Source: Xenopus tropicalis (lineage: Eukaryota > Chordata > Amphibia > Anura > Pipidae). From it: a DNA stretch of 64,000 nt. The notes under the pieces are model-generated. The model made no database searches. It was not told the origin of the DNA and was given only the letters and a program-made list of their open reading frames with translations. Both the position numbers and the translations under genes were made by a program. The stretch lies in NCBI RefSeq assembly GCF_000004195.4, contig NC_030677.2, positions 102,894,329 through 102,958,328 on the forward strand, in the 5' to 3' direction. Each line of letters starts with the position of its first letter. Position 1 is the first letter of the stretch. This document shows, piece after piece, positions 37,712-59,594 of the stretch.

Positions 37712-38042
37712 GGGCTCTGGCACATGAGGAGATTTGTCGCCTGCGTTTTTTCCACCTGGCGCTTTGGCGACAAGTTGCCACGACAATACCCACGAAGAGA
37801 TTTCATGGGAGTTGAGCTCCAGGCGATCTGCTACCCATGGTACCACTCAACAGTTAAACCTCCCTCATGTTTACTCAAGTCGCTCAGAAAAGGGTCTGTG
37901 TGCGATTTGAAACAGCAGGCAACTTGAAGTAGCCTCGTATGTTTTGACGCTGGCGATTTACATTGATTTAGCACTGGCGTCTTGTCGCCAAATCGCTCTT
38001 TTAAAAATCGCCGGCGACAAATCTCCTCGTGCGCCAGAGCCC
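37712..38042 (-). mobile_element. TWA-type MITE GGGCTCTGGCACAC..., copy 2 (opposite orientation)
   Basis: TAA flanks both sides (37709-37711 and 38043-38045). The interior is the reverse complement of the 33790 copy, for example TGTTTACTCAAGTCGCTCAG here against CTGAGCGACTTGAGTAAACA there. The pair forms a large inverted repeat about 3.6 kb apart, upstream of mknk2. Confidence 0.83.
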
Positions 38043-38045
38043 TAA

Positions 38046-38940
38046 ACATGACTGTTTTGTCAACCTGACTGTCCCTTCTCAGCCTGCCAGTTATAGCTTT
38101 TAATGCAACCAGACTACTACTGCACAAATATGGCAGCCCCCTCATAGAGGAACATGGAGGATAAGACAGGTATTGTTCAACCTACAGGCAAATACTTTTA
38201 TGGCAAAATTTTAAAGCTTATACAAGGACAGTGTAATGATATATTTAAAAAACGGTTTCATTTCAGGTGTCAGTATCTCTTTAAGGTGGGCATATCAGTT
38301 AAGATCCATTAATTATAAAAATATATATAAGCTACTTGTCTGAGCAAAAAAATGCTTCAGTTGAGCCAGTACATGAATCACACAGCATATTCATAAGAAA
38401 GAGCATCCAGTTAACTTGCCTTGAGTTGCATCATATTCCATAAACAGGGCTATGTTAATAATAGGTTAAATGTTGGCGTCTCTAGGTAAACTACAAATAT
38501 TTAACACGTGGATCAGCATTTGGTTTCCCACAACAGGCAAAATTAAAGTTATATAAATACTTAACGTTGACTAGGCCACTAGGAGATAAATCCAGTTAAA
38601 CACTAAAGCAAAGCACAAATTATTAGCGAATAGGTATTTATTCATTTGCTCACAGCAGCAACAACACTAGATTTGATGCATATAACTTTCAGAACGGAGT
38701 TATACCACAATAAGTAACATATGATGGAACCAGCATCGCTGCCCCCTGAACAGCGGGCTGAAAAGTTCTGGAGCCGAGCAGCGATTATTCATAGATAGCG
38801 AACGCAGGCTAGCAGCTTAGGTGATGCAACATGTTTTCGAGTCAGGAAGAGGAGGGGCCCCTACCAGGGTTGGTTAGAACCGGTCTCGCAGAACTGAACA
38901 GCCTGGTGGGCAGGAAGCTGGAACAAACCTCTGATTCGGC
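38046..38940. other. Upstream flank of mknk2
   Basis: No exon is recognised. CpG content rises from about 38730 towards the promoter. Confidence 0.5.
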
Positions 38941-39060
38941 GCACACACAGAAGCACGGACCTCGCTCGTCTTGTGAGCGCCCAATCGCTCTCCATCACAT
39001 GGGCTGGAAACCACGCCCACCTGAGAGCTAATAAAAAGCTGTCAGCCGCAGCGTCAACGT
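38941..39060 (+). promoter_or_regulatory. mknk2: Probable mknk2 core promoter
   Basis: This stretch is richer in G+C and CpG than the DNA around it. It carries a CCAAT box at 38981-38985, a CACCC/GC-like box (CCACGCCCAC) at 39011-39020 and a TATA-like ATAAAAAG at 39031-39038. The spacing predicts transcription start near 39056-39066. A strong splice donor follows at 39136, as expected for a short non-coding first exon. The link to mknk2 is inferred from position and strand only. Confidence 0.5.
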
Positions 39061-39135
39061 TCAGCCCTTACATGTAAACACCAGCGGAGTCTCGGAGGCT
39101 GTGAGCAGTGCCCCTTCCACTGCAGAGCCCTCTCG
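39060..39135 (+). other. mknk2: mknk2 non-coding exon 1 (5' UTR), approximate start
   Basis: The exon ends at a consensus donor (CTCTCG|GTAAGC, intron from 39136). Its start is estimated from the TATA-like box. It contains a minimal start-stop upstream ORF, ATGTAA, at 39072-39077 in weak context. No other ATG is seen before the donor. The coding start lies in the next exon, about 3 kb downstream. The exon call rests on donor quality and promoter context, not on transcript data. Confidence 0.45.
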
Positions 39136-39287
39136 GTAAGCAGGCTGCGGCGCTCAATAAATGTATTAAAAGGACTAGTCGTTATAGAGGGAAATAATTT
39201 TATATCTGGTGGGCGCATATATAGATATGTGTATTAATGGATGTACCTGCGTCATTTATATGGCTTTCAGTCTCGCTTTGATTTAGA

Positions 39288-39390
39288 TTTGGATTGTAAG
39301 CTCTTGTGTTTGTCTTTTGTGTCGGCTATGGGTTTTTATTACTGTATGTAATCTGCATGTTTATTGTACAGCGCTCTACATAAACTGCAT
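39288..39390 (+). repeat. L2/CR1-like LINE 3' tail fragment
   Basis: The sequence begins with GATTGTAAGCTCTTGTG and ends with TGTACAGCGCTCTACATAAA. This is the recurring 'gattgtaagctc ... gcgctatataaa' tail seen at the 3' ends of L2/CR1-clade elements in vertebrates. It is short and diverged, so the exact family is not assigned. Confidence 0.4.
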
Positions 39391-41641
39391 TAAAAATTGC
39401 TGACCTGAATGTTTTTGCGCATGACTTTATCTGGAAGGTTCCTGCCAGTGAGCAAGTGTTGGACATTGTGCAAATAGCTGCAGTACATTAGGCTGCGGGG
39501 ACATTGCGCTGCGCCGTAGTGTTGGTACATTGGGTACAGAGGGTTGTTGCATGTGGGCGAATTAATGAGCGAATCATTGCGGTGCTGCGGCAGAGTGGAA
39601 GGAGCCTGTGCTGCGTCTATCGCCGTTTCTGTGCAGGGGCCTGAGGATGAAACAAAAGGATAGTAATAACAATAACAATGTGGCCCTCGGTGCATTGTGT
39701 TTGCAGCCCCCTGTGCTGCGGCAGGCCCATTCCTTTGCAGATGCAGCAAATGAGGTCACTTTTATTGTTACAGTTGACATGGTATACTTAGTGCGGCCTG
39801 CCCTGTATCATTCTCATGCATCAGATGGGAACATGGACATATGGGAGGTGTGAACAGCAGGGCGACAATGTGGCGACTATTTCTAACATGCCTTTATTGT
39901 GTTAGTGTTGGTGCCTGCATTTGCTGATCAAGTTAGAGTACCCATACAGATACATTCATAACCGCCTTCTAATAAGGGAGCCTTTTTATTCGTGAAAAGT
40001 AAGATTCTACTGTAAATCCAAAAGGGAAATCAGATGAAAAACTTTGAACATGTTTGCTTTTTAGTATCACAAGCAAAACCATCATCAGAAGTCCCTGAAA
40101 AGTTTTTGCATTGCATATTTAGTCATAAAGCATTGGCCAGTTGGCCACCTTTGTACCAATAATTATAAATTATTATAAATACTGCTGCTTTTATGTTCTT
40201 GGATTAACTATTCTACATGCGCTTTGGTACAACACTCTCTAAACTTGGGATACAAATGTTCTACTTGGACAAAGGGTTGGTCTTGTCTTGTTAGATCAAA
40301 AGAAAGAGAAACCACAGGCATAGCTTAATCTGCCCATTCCCACTTTTAGAGATGGAATACTGTGACAACTCCCCATTATATTTACTTATTGCTCAGTAAT
40401 GTATTAGCAATAGATCTATTGTCTTATAGCTGCCTTCCGGAATTTATGTGCTTCCCTTTCCTTCTGTATTCCCTGAGCTGGAGGTGTGGCTCATTGTGTG
40501 ACCCCCCCCAACCCTCAGCCTTTTAAAGGGGGGGGGGGTGTACCCTATGCAGTTTGACTAATGCAAAAGCCATCTTCTATTACTTACAGGACAGCTATGT
40601 TAATAAATGTTTTTTTTTAATTTGGTAACCAGGCTTCCAAACTGCAGTTGTACTTCAGTAACAGCTGGAAAGTAGAAAGTTGTTCTTGTAACCTAAATCA
40701 TGAAGGCTTTTTTTTAGTCAAATATATTCTTATGCTAAGAACTGGGTCTCTTTTTTTGTCTCATGCATTTATATTGTAGATTGTCTGTCTGCCAGTAAAT
40801 GTGTATTAAACTTGTGTATTAAACTAGAATTAATGAAAAGTCAGTCACACATCTAAAGATGTAAGTTTATAAAGTGAAAATGCTTGATTTACATGTAATG
40901 ACTATACCTGCCAGCACCCATCTGCATCTGCAACATAATATTTCTTGGTAGCAAAAATCCTATTTTATATAGGTAGGGTTTTCCTCGTATCAATGCAGAG
41001 AGCTATGACATTTGACCCCTGTTTATCAGCATTTGAGTACTAGTAGCAAAATGTCCTGTATTTAGGACCACCATACCTTAAAAAAACTTACAAATTAAAT
41101 ACATTGAATAGAATTGTTGGACACCAATGTGGATTTATGTAGTATGGATGTAAATCATCCACAAAGCATACATTTTTACAGTATAACAAGTTTTTTTCAT
41201 AGACTGAAAATCATTAACTTTTTTTTTGTTTATTACTGGCTCTTAGTATTGGTTGCCTGGCTTATTTATTTTTAGAAAGGCTAGACAACTGTATTCAACA
41301 CTCTTCTGCTCAATCATCGAAACATTAGATTTACTGTGTTGAAACAAAACTAGTGTTACTTGTGTTAAACAAACCTAGATCTTAATATTCCCATTCTTGG
41401 TTGATACACTGTTTCAAAATGTTTACAGTGTGAAATGCTGCCACTGGAAAATAATAATTTGTTAAAATAAGGGTATTCTTTCAAGTAAGCAATTTCTTTT
41501 TTCAGATCTGTGAATTTTTGGTCACATTTTATACATACTAGTCAGACTTGTTTCAATACTCCCAAGAAATGACTCCATTTACACATTGTTTTTTCTCTGT
41601 GTAACAGCACTGCCCTCTGTAGTTTCTTGATTAATGAAATA

Positions 41642-41695
41642 GTGTGTGTGTGTATGTATGTATATGTGTGTATATATATATATATAATATAATAT
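41642..41695. repeat. (TG)n/(TA)n microsatellite
   Basis: A run of TG dinucleotides passes through TATG units into an uninterrupted TA tract. It lies in intron 1 of mknk2. Confidence 0.85.
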
Positions 41696-41991
41696 TATTA
41701 AAAATTTTCACTTCTCCCCAAACGACAGTTTGTTTTGCAGACAATATTTGTTGCGCACCTCTGATGAGAGGATGGTTACACAAAGAAAATCAAGTGGACA
41801 AATTTTAATTTTAAGATAACATTCATCAGTAAATATTAGAAGATAACATTATATGCAATCACAAAATCATGTTGTGAAGTGTGTTCACCAATGTATAGTC
41901 ATTCTAACACTGTCTACCTTCATCTAGCTAGTAAAAGCTGTTTGAAAAAAGCAATACTTAGTAATGACAGATATATATTTTTTTCTTTTAG

Positions 41992-42138
41992 GGTCTCTTT
42001 CCAGCCATCTGGGATCTCTGCACCTCCAAATTCATTTTTTTCACAAACCCCCAAATTTCCACCTTCCCATATTTTTGATTCCCATCTATCGTTTGGATTT
42101 TTTCTAACTCAGGATTGCCTTTTTGTTATTTGGCCACC
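41992..42138 (+). other. mknk2: mknk2 exon 2, 5' UTR portion
   Basis: This is a pyrimidine-rich leader between the acceptor at 41990-41991 and the start codon. Internal acceptors at 42002-42003 (TCTTTCCAG) and 42111-42112 (TTTTTTCTAACTCAG) could shorten it to about 135 or 26 nt. The last bases before the ATG give a perfect Kozak context, GCCACCATGG. Confidence 0.5.
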
Positions 42139-52547
<10,409 letters not shown>

Positions 52548-54298
52548 ATATACCTGTCTATATTTTCATTTCTGAGTCGCATGTGCATTTGCGGCTTATT
52601 TTATTTGCCTATCCTGATGTATGGGTCTTCTTTACACTGCTTTTGGCCAATTGTGCCATCAACAGTTTGTAGGTTAAGGTGGTACGCACAATGATTTATC
52701 CAATTACACATTTAACAACTTTTTAAGGTGCCGTATAAGAAAGAAATGTTTGGGCTCAAAATGTATTTGTTCCCCTCCTGCTGACTGCAATTCATTCTTG
52801 TCAGGGCGCTGCATGGAATCTAGTTGCTATGCTGCGGCAATAGTACAAAATTTTGCCTTTTTCTTTAGCATTTTTATACTGCTGAACAACACGAAAAGGA
52901 TATAAAACTTTTATTACAAAAAGTACAGGTTTTTAAGCTTAAACTTGGATAAAACGGGCTAAAAATATTAAGTTCCCTTCAGATTTAGTTATTTATGAAA
53001 ATAACTAACATCTTTGCAGTGGTTACAGTATGAGTCCTAAAAATCCATTCTGGTTTGTATGAAACTGCCTATGGTGAGGCAAACAATGATACAAAATGAG
53101 TCAAATGTCCTTATAGAGCAGTGGGTGAAGAAATGTGTGTATGTGTGTATATGAAAATATAGTATGCTCTCACAGTGGTGTGAGTATTTTATATGGGATA
53201 ATATATTCTTTTTTTAATACACAAATTTTATACCCAGCAAAAGATTTCATATTGGCTGGCTTCCATTTAATTTGCTGGAGTATAAAGGTATTTTTTCCAT
53301 TCAAAGAGAATGCCTTGAAGGCCTTTTTTCTTTTTTCGTTTGTTTGTTCTCCCATATTTTCATTTTTGTTTTTACCAAAGGTTCATCATTTTGCTTTTTT
53401 GTTAACAGGAAGGCGATTCCTGTGTTGGCAGACTGTGAAATTACTCCTTTCACCATTGGGTATGTGTAGGAGGTATGGGGTTGGGGTTGGTGTCTGAAGC
53501 AAACATGTAGCATTGAAATTTATGTTGACTTCACCCATTCATTGTAGAATTGTGGGGAAAAGGTTGCACATGTGGAATTCAGGAGTGTTGCTCAAGTTCC
53601 TGCACTCCTAATCCATGTACATATAACAGATGCCCTCACTTTTACTGGGTTTAGTTGATTTCCTGCTTGAACTTATTATCTACCTTTTCTTAAGCAGTGA
53701 TGTTGATCACTCTACTTAAGCATCTATATTCAAATTAGAACCTGCCTTAGCATTTAGGAAATAATTATAACTACCCTGTATAGACTTGAGTATTATTATT
53801 GAGGTCTGCTAAGGGAAGCAGATGTTATATGAGTTCCCTGCTGTTGCAATTTAAGCAATATTTGCTACTTGTTTTGAAAGAAACAAGATAACAAAAAAAA
53901 CTGGTTAGAAAGCAACATTTTTTACATGCAGATAGATCTTTATCACTTGGCTCAAAAAATGATGAAAATTATTTGCTTAATTGTTTACTGTTTTGCCCAT
54001 GTTGCTGAATTTGTCCAACTTTTCTGCAGGAAAAAAGTTTTTATATTTAGACTTAAACTGCTTGTACACATATATCCACTAACCCGATGTAAGTAGGGAG
54101 ATAATGATCCAGTCCTGAATTGTTTTAAACCAAATTCCTTGTTATACTAAATAGTAACATGAAATAAGGTCTCAAAATTGCCTGTAGGGAATCATTATCA
54201 TGCTATAACATGGGTATAGTTGCTATCTCTGCATATCGGTATATCTCTTCCACATATGTGTCGGTAAATGTCAGTGTTTTTTGCTTCAATATTGTCCA

Positions 54299-54425
54299 CA
54301 TATTAAGTCCACATTCTGCATGGCTAACCAGTTACTTCTGTTCAATATGCTGTAAATGAACTACAAATTAGCCTTATTGCATGTGGATTTGCATTGTCTG
54401 GTATTTAAGGACTGAGGTGGCAACT
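54299..54425. repeat. Decayed relative of the 27659 fold-back MITE
   Basis: It includes GTCCACATTCTGCATGGCTA and CATGTGGATTTGCATTGTCT, then GGTATTTAAGGACTGAGGTG. The order and spacing match the 27659 element. It lies in the presumed mknk2 3' UTR. Confidence 0.5.
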
Positions 54426-55312
54426 CAGCATACAACATACATCTTATTTATCAGTCATTCAGTGTGTAAATTTAATATGTCATAGACATACAAAATCAGC
54501 TGAATGGTAGATATATCAAGTATGGTTGCACAGAAACCAGTCTAGATTGTGGCTTTTGGCTAAATTACTTCCTAAAATTTGCAGCTCTAGAAATGTTAGT
54601 GAAGCGGGAGTGCTCAGGTCGTGCACTGTGTACTGGTATTTTTATAAGAAAAGTTTTGCAGAGCGAGTTCCTGGAGGATCACATTGCATAATGGCATGTA
54701 GCATTTGGGAAACAATTTCTGCTCCTGTTGTGTAATAGTCTATGAAAGCATTCCCAAATGTTTGGTTCACTGATGCAAAGGGCAGGGATGTTTTGGTGCA
54801 GCAGAGTTCTTCAGTTTGTTGTAAAATTAAGTTCAGGGGATAAAATGAATTGCTGCTCTGGAAAGAATTGATATACCAGTGAGAGTAAAGCTTTAGTTAT
54901 ATATTTCTGCATTAAAAGAGCTGTAGCCCTCTGCCTACAGGCTGCTCTTTTTTTCTACTTCTCTGCAGCATTGACTTTGATCTGGCAGAATGTAAAAATA
55001 AGCAGCTACATTAAAAAATTAGTCTACCAAATTCTTGCTAAAAACATCCAGTTTAAATTCCAAGCCCCACACTTTATGAAAGTATTTACTTGCCTGTATT
55101 TGTGTTCATTTAATTCAGTCTTAAGCTTTAAGCAATAAGGCACTTTGAGGGTTTGGATTCCACTCCACAGAAGTAACTCATGTGCAAAACAGCAGTGTCG
55201 CTATAGGGGTCCTTTATTATGTGCAGGGAAAAGAGCAATGTACAAAAAAAGCGATGCAACCTGCCGTGTTTTGTGCACGTTATGCCCTGCTCTACATGTT
55301 GATGAATTGCAG

Positions 55313-55349
55313 CAGGTCTCTGTGCTCCATATCACAGCACAGAGACCTG
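55313..55349 (+). other. Perfect 14-bp stem-loop in the 3' UTR
   Basis: CAGGTCTCTGTGCT (55313-55326) pairs exactly with AGCACAGAGACCTG (55336-55349) across a 9-nt loop. It lies in the presumed mknk2 3' UTR. It may be part of an unrecognised repeat. Confidence 0.6.
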
Positions 55350-57156
55350 TGTGTTCCTCAGTGAATTCAGTGCTGCCTGCATTAGCCAGTGCTGTACTCC
55401 TCAGGGTGTTGCACCCTCTGCTCCTCCCCTAACTTGTGCATCATTAAAACATGCAGCTAGTGCCACCATTTGCATGCCACATTGCCTGCCATAAGGCAGA
55501 ATGCAGCCAGACCTCAGACTGAAGTGTTTACTGCATGAGCACTAAGGATGCTTTTGTGTAAATTCTAGCTGTCTAATTACATTTTAGTTTGGGACAATGA
55601 CATTATATGTAGACATGCGAACGTGAACCAGTGAACATTATGGTCATGCTTTTACTGACATGCCTGTGGCAATTCAATACTTGTGAAAACGAATCTTTAG
55701 AAGTTTTGTTGCCCCTGACTTTTTATGGGTGACAGAATGACCTGTGTGCTATTCTAAAGGGGCTTTGTCAGGATAAATACTCCTCAGTCTTGATAAAGAT
55801 GTCCCCAAACTGCCACAGGAATTGGCGTGAGGTTCAGATAGCTTAATGATTGTCCGCATTTAGCTGTATGGGCTAGGCTAGCCATGATTTTCATATCGGT
55901 TTGTGTTGCTTTACATTATTCTGCATCTGGTATTCATGTGTGGGATGTGTCTTTCTTCACACACCTACAATGTATACATAATTGTAAGTTTATCAAAGTA
56001 AATCTATCAGGGTGTTTCACATTCAGTCACCCTCATAGGGTTGATATACACAATCACATCGGGATCTAGACATTCCATTACCAGAATGATGGGCACTGAG
56101 TCTGATACCCCTCCCATGTTCCTATATTCGTGTTGTGCCCTCGGCTAAGAGTGTGTGCTTCCCATATAACTGCAGAACTAGAATTTGAGATCCCACTACA
56201 GGGATGCATTTGCAATTTCTTGAATTATTTTTTCAAGTATTTTTTCTTTTGTTATATCCAGAAGAAGATTTTCTTATATTAAGAACACTTGAATCTGCTG
56301 TGTGCAGAAACATGTATGTAAACATTGTTGAGGTCAGGGAAAAGTATTGCAAGGGTTATGAAATGACATTCCCAGGGACTTTATCACCTGGGAAGCTTTT
56401 TTTTTTTTTTTTTTTTCCCTTTAAATTCCTTTCTCTCAAGGTGGTCAAGGGAAAAGGATTTAATAGTATCTGCTCTTTTCTGATTCCTTGTCAAACTCTT
56501 AGCAGATGTTGCTTTGTGTTTTGTTTTTTTTTACTACCTATTCAAATGGACATAATCGCCCTGTAAAATGCCTTTACTTATGTTTTTTTTATGAAAAGGC
56601 ACTTCAACTTTATATTAAAAGTGTTAGGTTGCAGGGAAAATGCCTATAAAACATGAATACGTTTTGTATAAAACATCTTATTGAGAACACCATTTTACCC
56701 AGAAAAAAAATAGAATGGTTTCTGGAAGTTTTCAATAATACAAAGATGTAATGGGTTTTGTTATTTTTTTTTTTCCAGGAAGGGCATGTTCAGGTTTAGA
56801 TAAGCTTTGTAAGTGGTACATTTTGTGAAAGGAAATTCTGTAGTTAACAGAAAATTTGAAAAAAAAAAAGTTTTTCTAGCATAGAAGGTAAATCACTCTG
56901 CTTTTATAAAGTCTGATTTCTCATTAAGGGCGTTCTCTATGGTCTGTGTAAATAAAAAGGGTTTTACTAACCATCCCTGTTATGGAGAACATGAAAAATC
57001 AACTTTATTTTTATATAAAATTCTTTTCAGAAAAAACTATTTGGGCAAAGTCTAATTCAAAATAAGTATTTTTTTTTTTTTTTTAACTGCCAAAGGTTTA
57101 TATGCAACATACTTTGTAATGCACTGTGCAATTGTGAACTTCCCTAACCTGGTTAA

Positions 57157-57390
57157 GGGCAATGCCACATGTGACTCTTGTCCTGTATGCAACAAAACAT
57201 TCAAAAATACTTTAAAAATAACAATTAACATGTGGCGATTGAGCTTAATAATGGGAAAGTGCCATCAAATGTAAAGTGTTTTACATGTGGTGTCCCCATT
57301 TTTCTGAATTTAATGGTATTTTTAGATGTTTTGTCGCCTGTTGGAGAGGTGATCTGCTGCAGGTGAAGCACTACTTGTGACAGAGCCCTT
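57157..57390. mobile_element. Diverged palindromic MITE
   Basis: The ends GGGCAATGCCACATGTGAC and CTTGTGACAGAGCCC resemble the gggctctggcac-type MITEs. TTAA-like sequence lies on both flanks. It falls inside the presumed 3' UTR. Confidence 0.45.
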
Positions 57391-57572
57391 AAGGTAAAAA
57401 AAAAAAAAAAAGTTTTTTTTTCCCTTCGGGAGGGTAATGTAATGAAAAAAAATCTGGAAAAAAAATAAGCACTTTACTGTATTTTAACAGGTTTTCTGAT
57501 GCAGCTAAGTGGAGATCTGTCAAATCTCCTTATTCCATCAGAACTTTTGTATTCAGTTTTTGTAATAATTGA

Positions 57573-57578
57573 AATAAA
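57573..57578 (+). terminator. mknk2: Polyadenylation signal AATAAA
   Basis: A canonical hexamer is followed by a T-rich stretch (TTTTTTGTCTTTCATTTTTTTT). It is the best candidate for the 3' end of mknk2. Confidence 0.55.
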
Positions 57579-57929
57579 GGTCATAAACATTTGCAAATTT
57601 TTTGTCTTTCATTTTTTTTCATCTGAATATACATAGTGTGGGCATACCAGAAATATTATAGGTTTAATGTATCTCTGTACAGTTTGATATGTGCAAACTT
57701 ACTGCTGTGCCTGGAATGCTGGTACGTTATGGGAATATGTTCATCCATCTGACCAGACCCTATCACATTTACACACATTAGAGGTTTATTTTGTATGTTT
57801 TTTTTTTCATTTATATGGTGCTACTTGAGCTCTTAGAGTTGTGCAGGTTCAAATAATACATTTACTATAACATGGAGCAATGCAATAAAATTATACAAAA
57901 CAAAAAATCATTTAAACATTAGGATTCAT

Positions 57930-58073
57930 GATTTCTTAGGATCAAGTACAAGTGCTGGTTTATTATTACAGAGAAATCATTTTAAGAAAATCTACATTTT
58001 TAAAAATGGGAAGTCTATGGGAAATGGTTTTTCTGTAATTAGGCGCTTTCTGGATAATGGACACCATACCTGT
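57930..58073 (-). mobile_element. Family A MITE, 5'-truncated half
   Basis: Only the right half in minus orientation remains (GGATCAAGTACAAGTGCTGG ... GGATAATGGACACCATACCTG). GGGAAGTCTATGGGAAATGG marks the core. Confidence 0.75.
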
Positions 58074-58249
58074 AGCTGCAAGAAAGGAGCACTGAATTCT
58101 GCATCTGCCAGACTTTTTAGACTCCTTGAAATATGTTGACAGTTGAATATAAATACACAAACAAAATGCACCATCTGATTTAATGTGATATGATTTACAT
58201 TACAGTCTGGGGATCAGAACAGGTTTGTGCTGTTGTGTAACATGATTTT

Positions 58250-58350
58250 ATGGGTCAGATAAACAGAATAGTAAAATAAATCTGCATCTATAGTTGCACA
58301 TAATATCACAGAATAGTAAAATAAATCCGCACCTATAGTTGTGTAGCCAA
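58250..58350 (+). repeat. Tandem pair of ~47-bp units
   Basis: ACAGAATAGTAAAATAAATC followed by a (T/C)GCA(T/C)CTATAGTTG tail occurs at 58263-58297 and again at 58310-58344. Weaker relatives (GATAGAATACTAAAATAGAT, GATGGGTCAGATAAA) occur at about 59318-59430. Confidence 0.65.
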
Positions 58351-58389
58351 GCTGGTTTCATTGAAAGTAAGCCTATATTCCTGCTTTAT

Positions 58390-59318
58390 GTGGATTTTCA
58401 CTGTTGATATAAGGACTGCAGCAGTATGTATAGTAATAGGAATGAAGGGACTACAGATCCCAGAAGGCCATGCTCTGGAGAGGATGTGCTCCAAAAAGGA
58501 AGAGGAAGAAGGGAGGAAGTGGATCTGAGCACCTGAGGGGTGGAGAGCTGCCAGAGATCTCTGCTAAAGGCCAGAGTATGTGTGTGATGCTGCATGGAAA
58601 ACAGTGACAGAGATCCCCCCTGCGCAGTGTGGGAAGCTGAGTGAAATCCTGCCAGCACTGAAGGGAGACCTGCATGTCCCAAACAAGTTTCCTGTCTCAC
58701 ATCTCAGTAGTAAGTGTGCCACAGTACTGAGATACAGGTAACTAACATACAGTATATATCTAACTGGTGCAGCAGCAGTAACACTGGGATATCCTGTACA
58801 ATATAGTTCCCTCATACATACTTTACAGGAGGAACAATCTGTGTCAGTTGTCACAGGAGATACAGACTGCAACAAGCCACTGTGGGACTATTATTACTGA
58901 CCAACACAAGTGGATTACAGTGAAAACACTACTTAGAATCACAGATAATTGTGACAGTATACATTTGAAGCTATAATAACAAAGTACAAGCATCCTGGAT
59001 GTAAATTGTTGTTTAAGGGCCCCAACGCTGCCGGCTTATAGGACATTAGGGGAGCTCCCAAACTTTGTTGTTAGAACTTAACTGCTAGTGCAGTTTACAT
59101 TGCATTGCACTGTTATTGCTATTTCTGCCTGTTCATACTTTTTGCATCTATCTGCATTTAATTTTTCTAACTCATTTTCAGCCCAGTTCCTGTGTAATAA
59201 ATCTGGGTTTACTTCCTGTTTGTGTTGGTATTTACTGGGAATCTTTGGGGTGTCACCACAGTCACAACTACAGTACACCAAGCCATACCCTAGGGTGGGC
59301 TACAGTTGCACACGATAG
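58390..59318 (+). repeat. Unclassified ~0.93-kb block, possibly a solo LTR
   Basis: The block lies between related short repeats (58263-58344 and 59318-59430). Its base use differs from its surroundings. Near its right end is AATAAA (59198-59203) followed by a GT-rich stretch, as in an LTR. It contains no coding frame. Neither a target duplication nor clear TG...CA ends could be fixed, so this stays tentative. Confidence 0.3.
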
Positions 59319-59594
59319 AATACTAAAATAGATCAGTGCCTATACCATTCTTCTAACATTCTCATTGCTGTGTTACTTTTGTTTTCTCTCACTAATATTC
59401 TCAAAAATATTTGATGGGTCAGATAAAAATTTGATCACAAATCCCCTGTGTAGGTTAGCATGTATGGTTGCATAACCAATTGATACAGATAGAATTGACT
59501 ATTTGTAGTAGCTTAAGTACTCAAGTAGTAAAAAGTGCTTGGTATTTAACACTGCTATATATTTTGTAATACAATATTTACCACAGAAAAATCC

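Larger units (their letters stand above)
39136..41991 (+). other. mknk2: mknk2 intron 1 (5' UTR intron)
   Basis: No coding exon is recognised here. It holds an L2/CR1-like 3' tail fragment just inside the donor (about 39288-39390), a C8 run facing a G11 run (40502-40509 and 40528-40538), and a TG/TA microsatellite at 41642-41695. The acceptor AG used here is at 41990-41991 (TTTTCTTTTAG). Two other acceptors are possible at 42002-42003 and 42111-42112; all lie upstream of the start codon and would not change the protein. Confidence 0.5.
52548..57595 (+). other. mknk2: mknk2 3' UTR (probable extent)
   Basis: After the TAA at 52545-52547 there is no further exon of this gene. The first strong polyadenylation site is AATAAA at 57573-57578, followed by CATAAACATTTGC and a T-rich downstream element, predicting cleavage near 57595. 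An alternative AATAAA lies at 56951-56956. The UTR is AT-rich, with long T runs at 56398-56416 and 57069-57084, and contains a MITE at about 57157-57390. Its length is inferred; an earlier end cannot be excluded. Confidence 0.5.
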
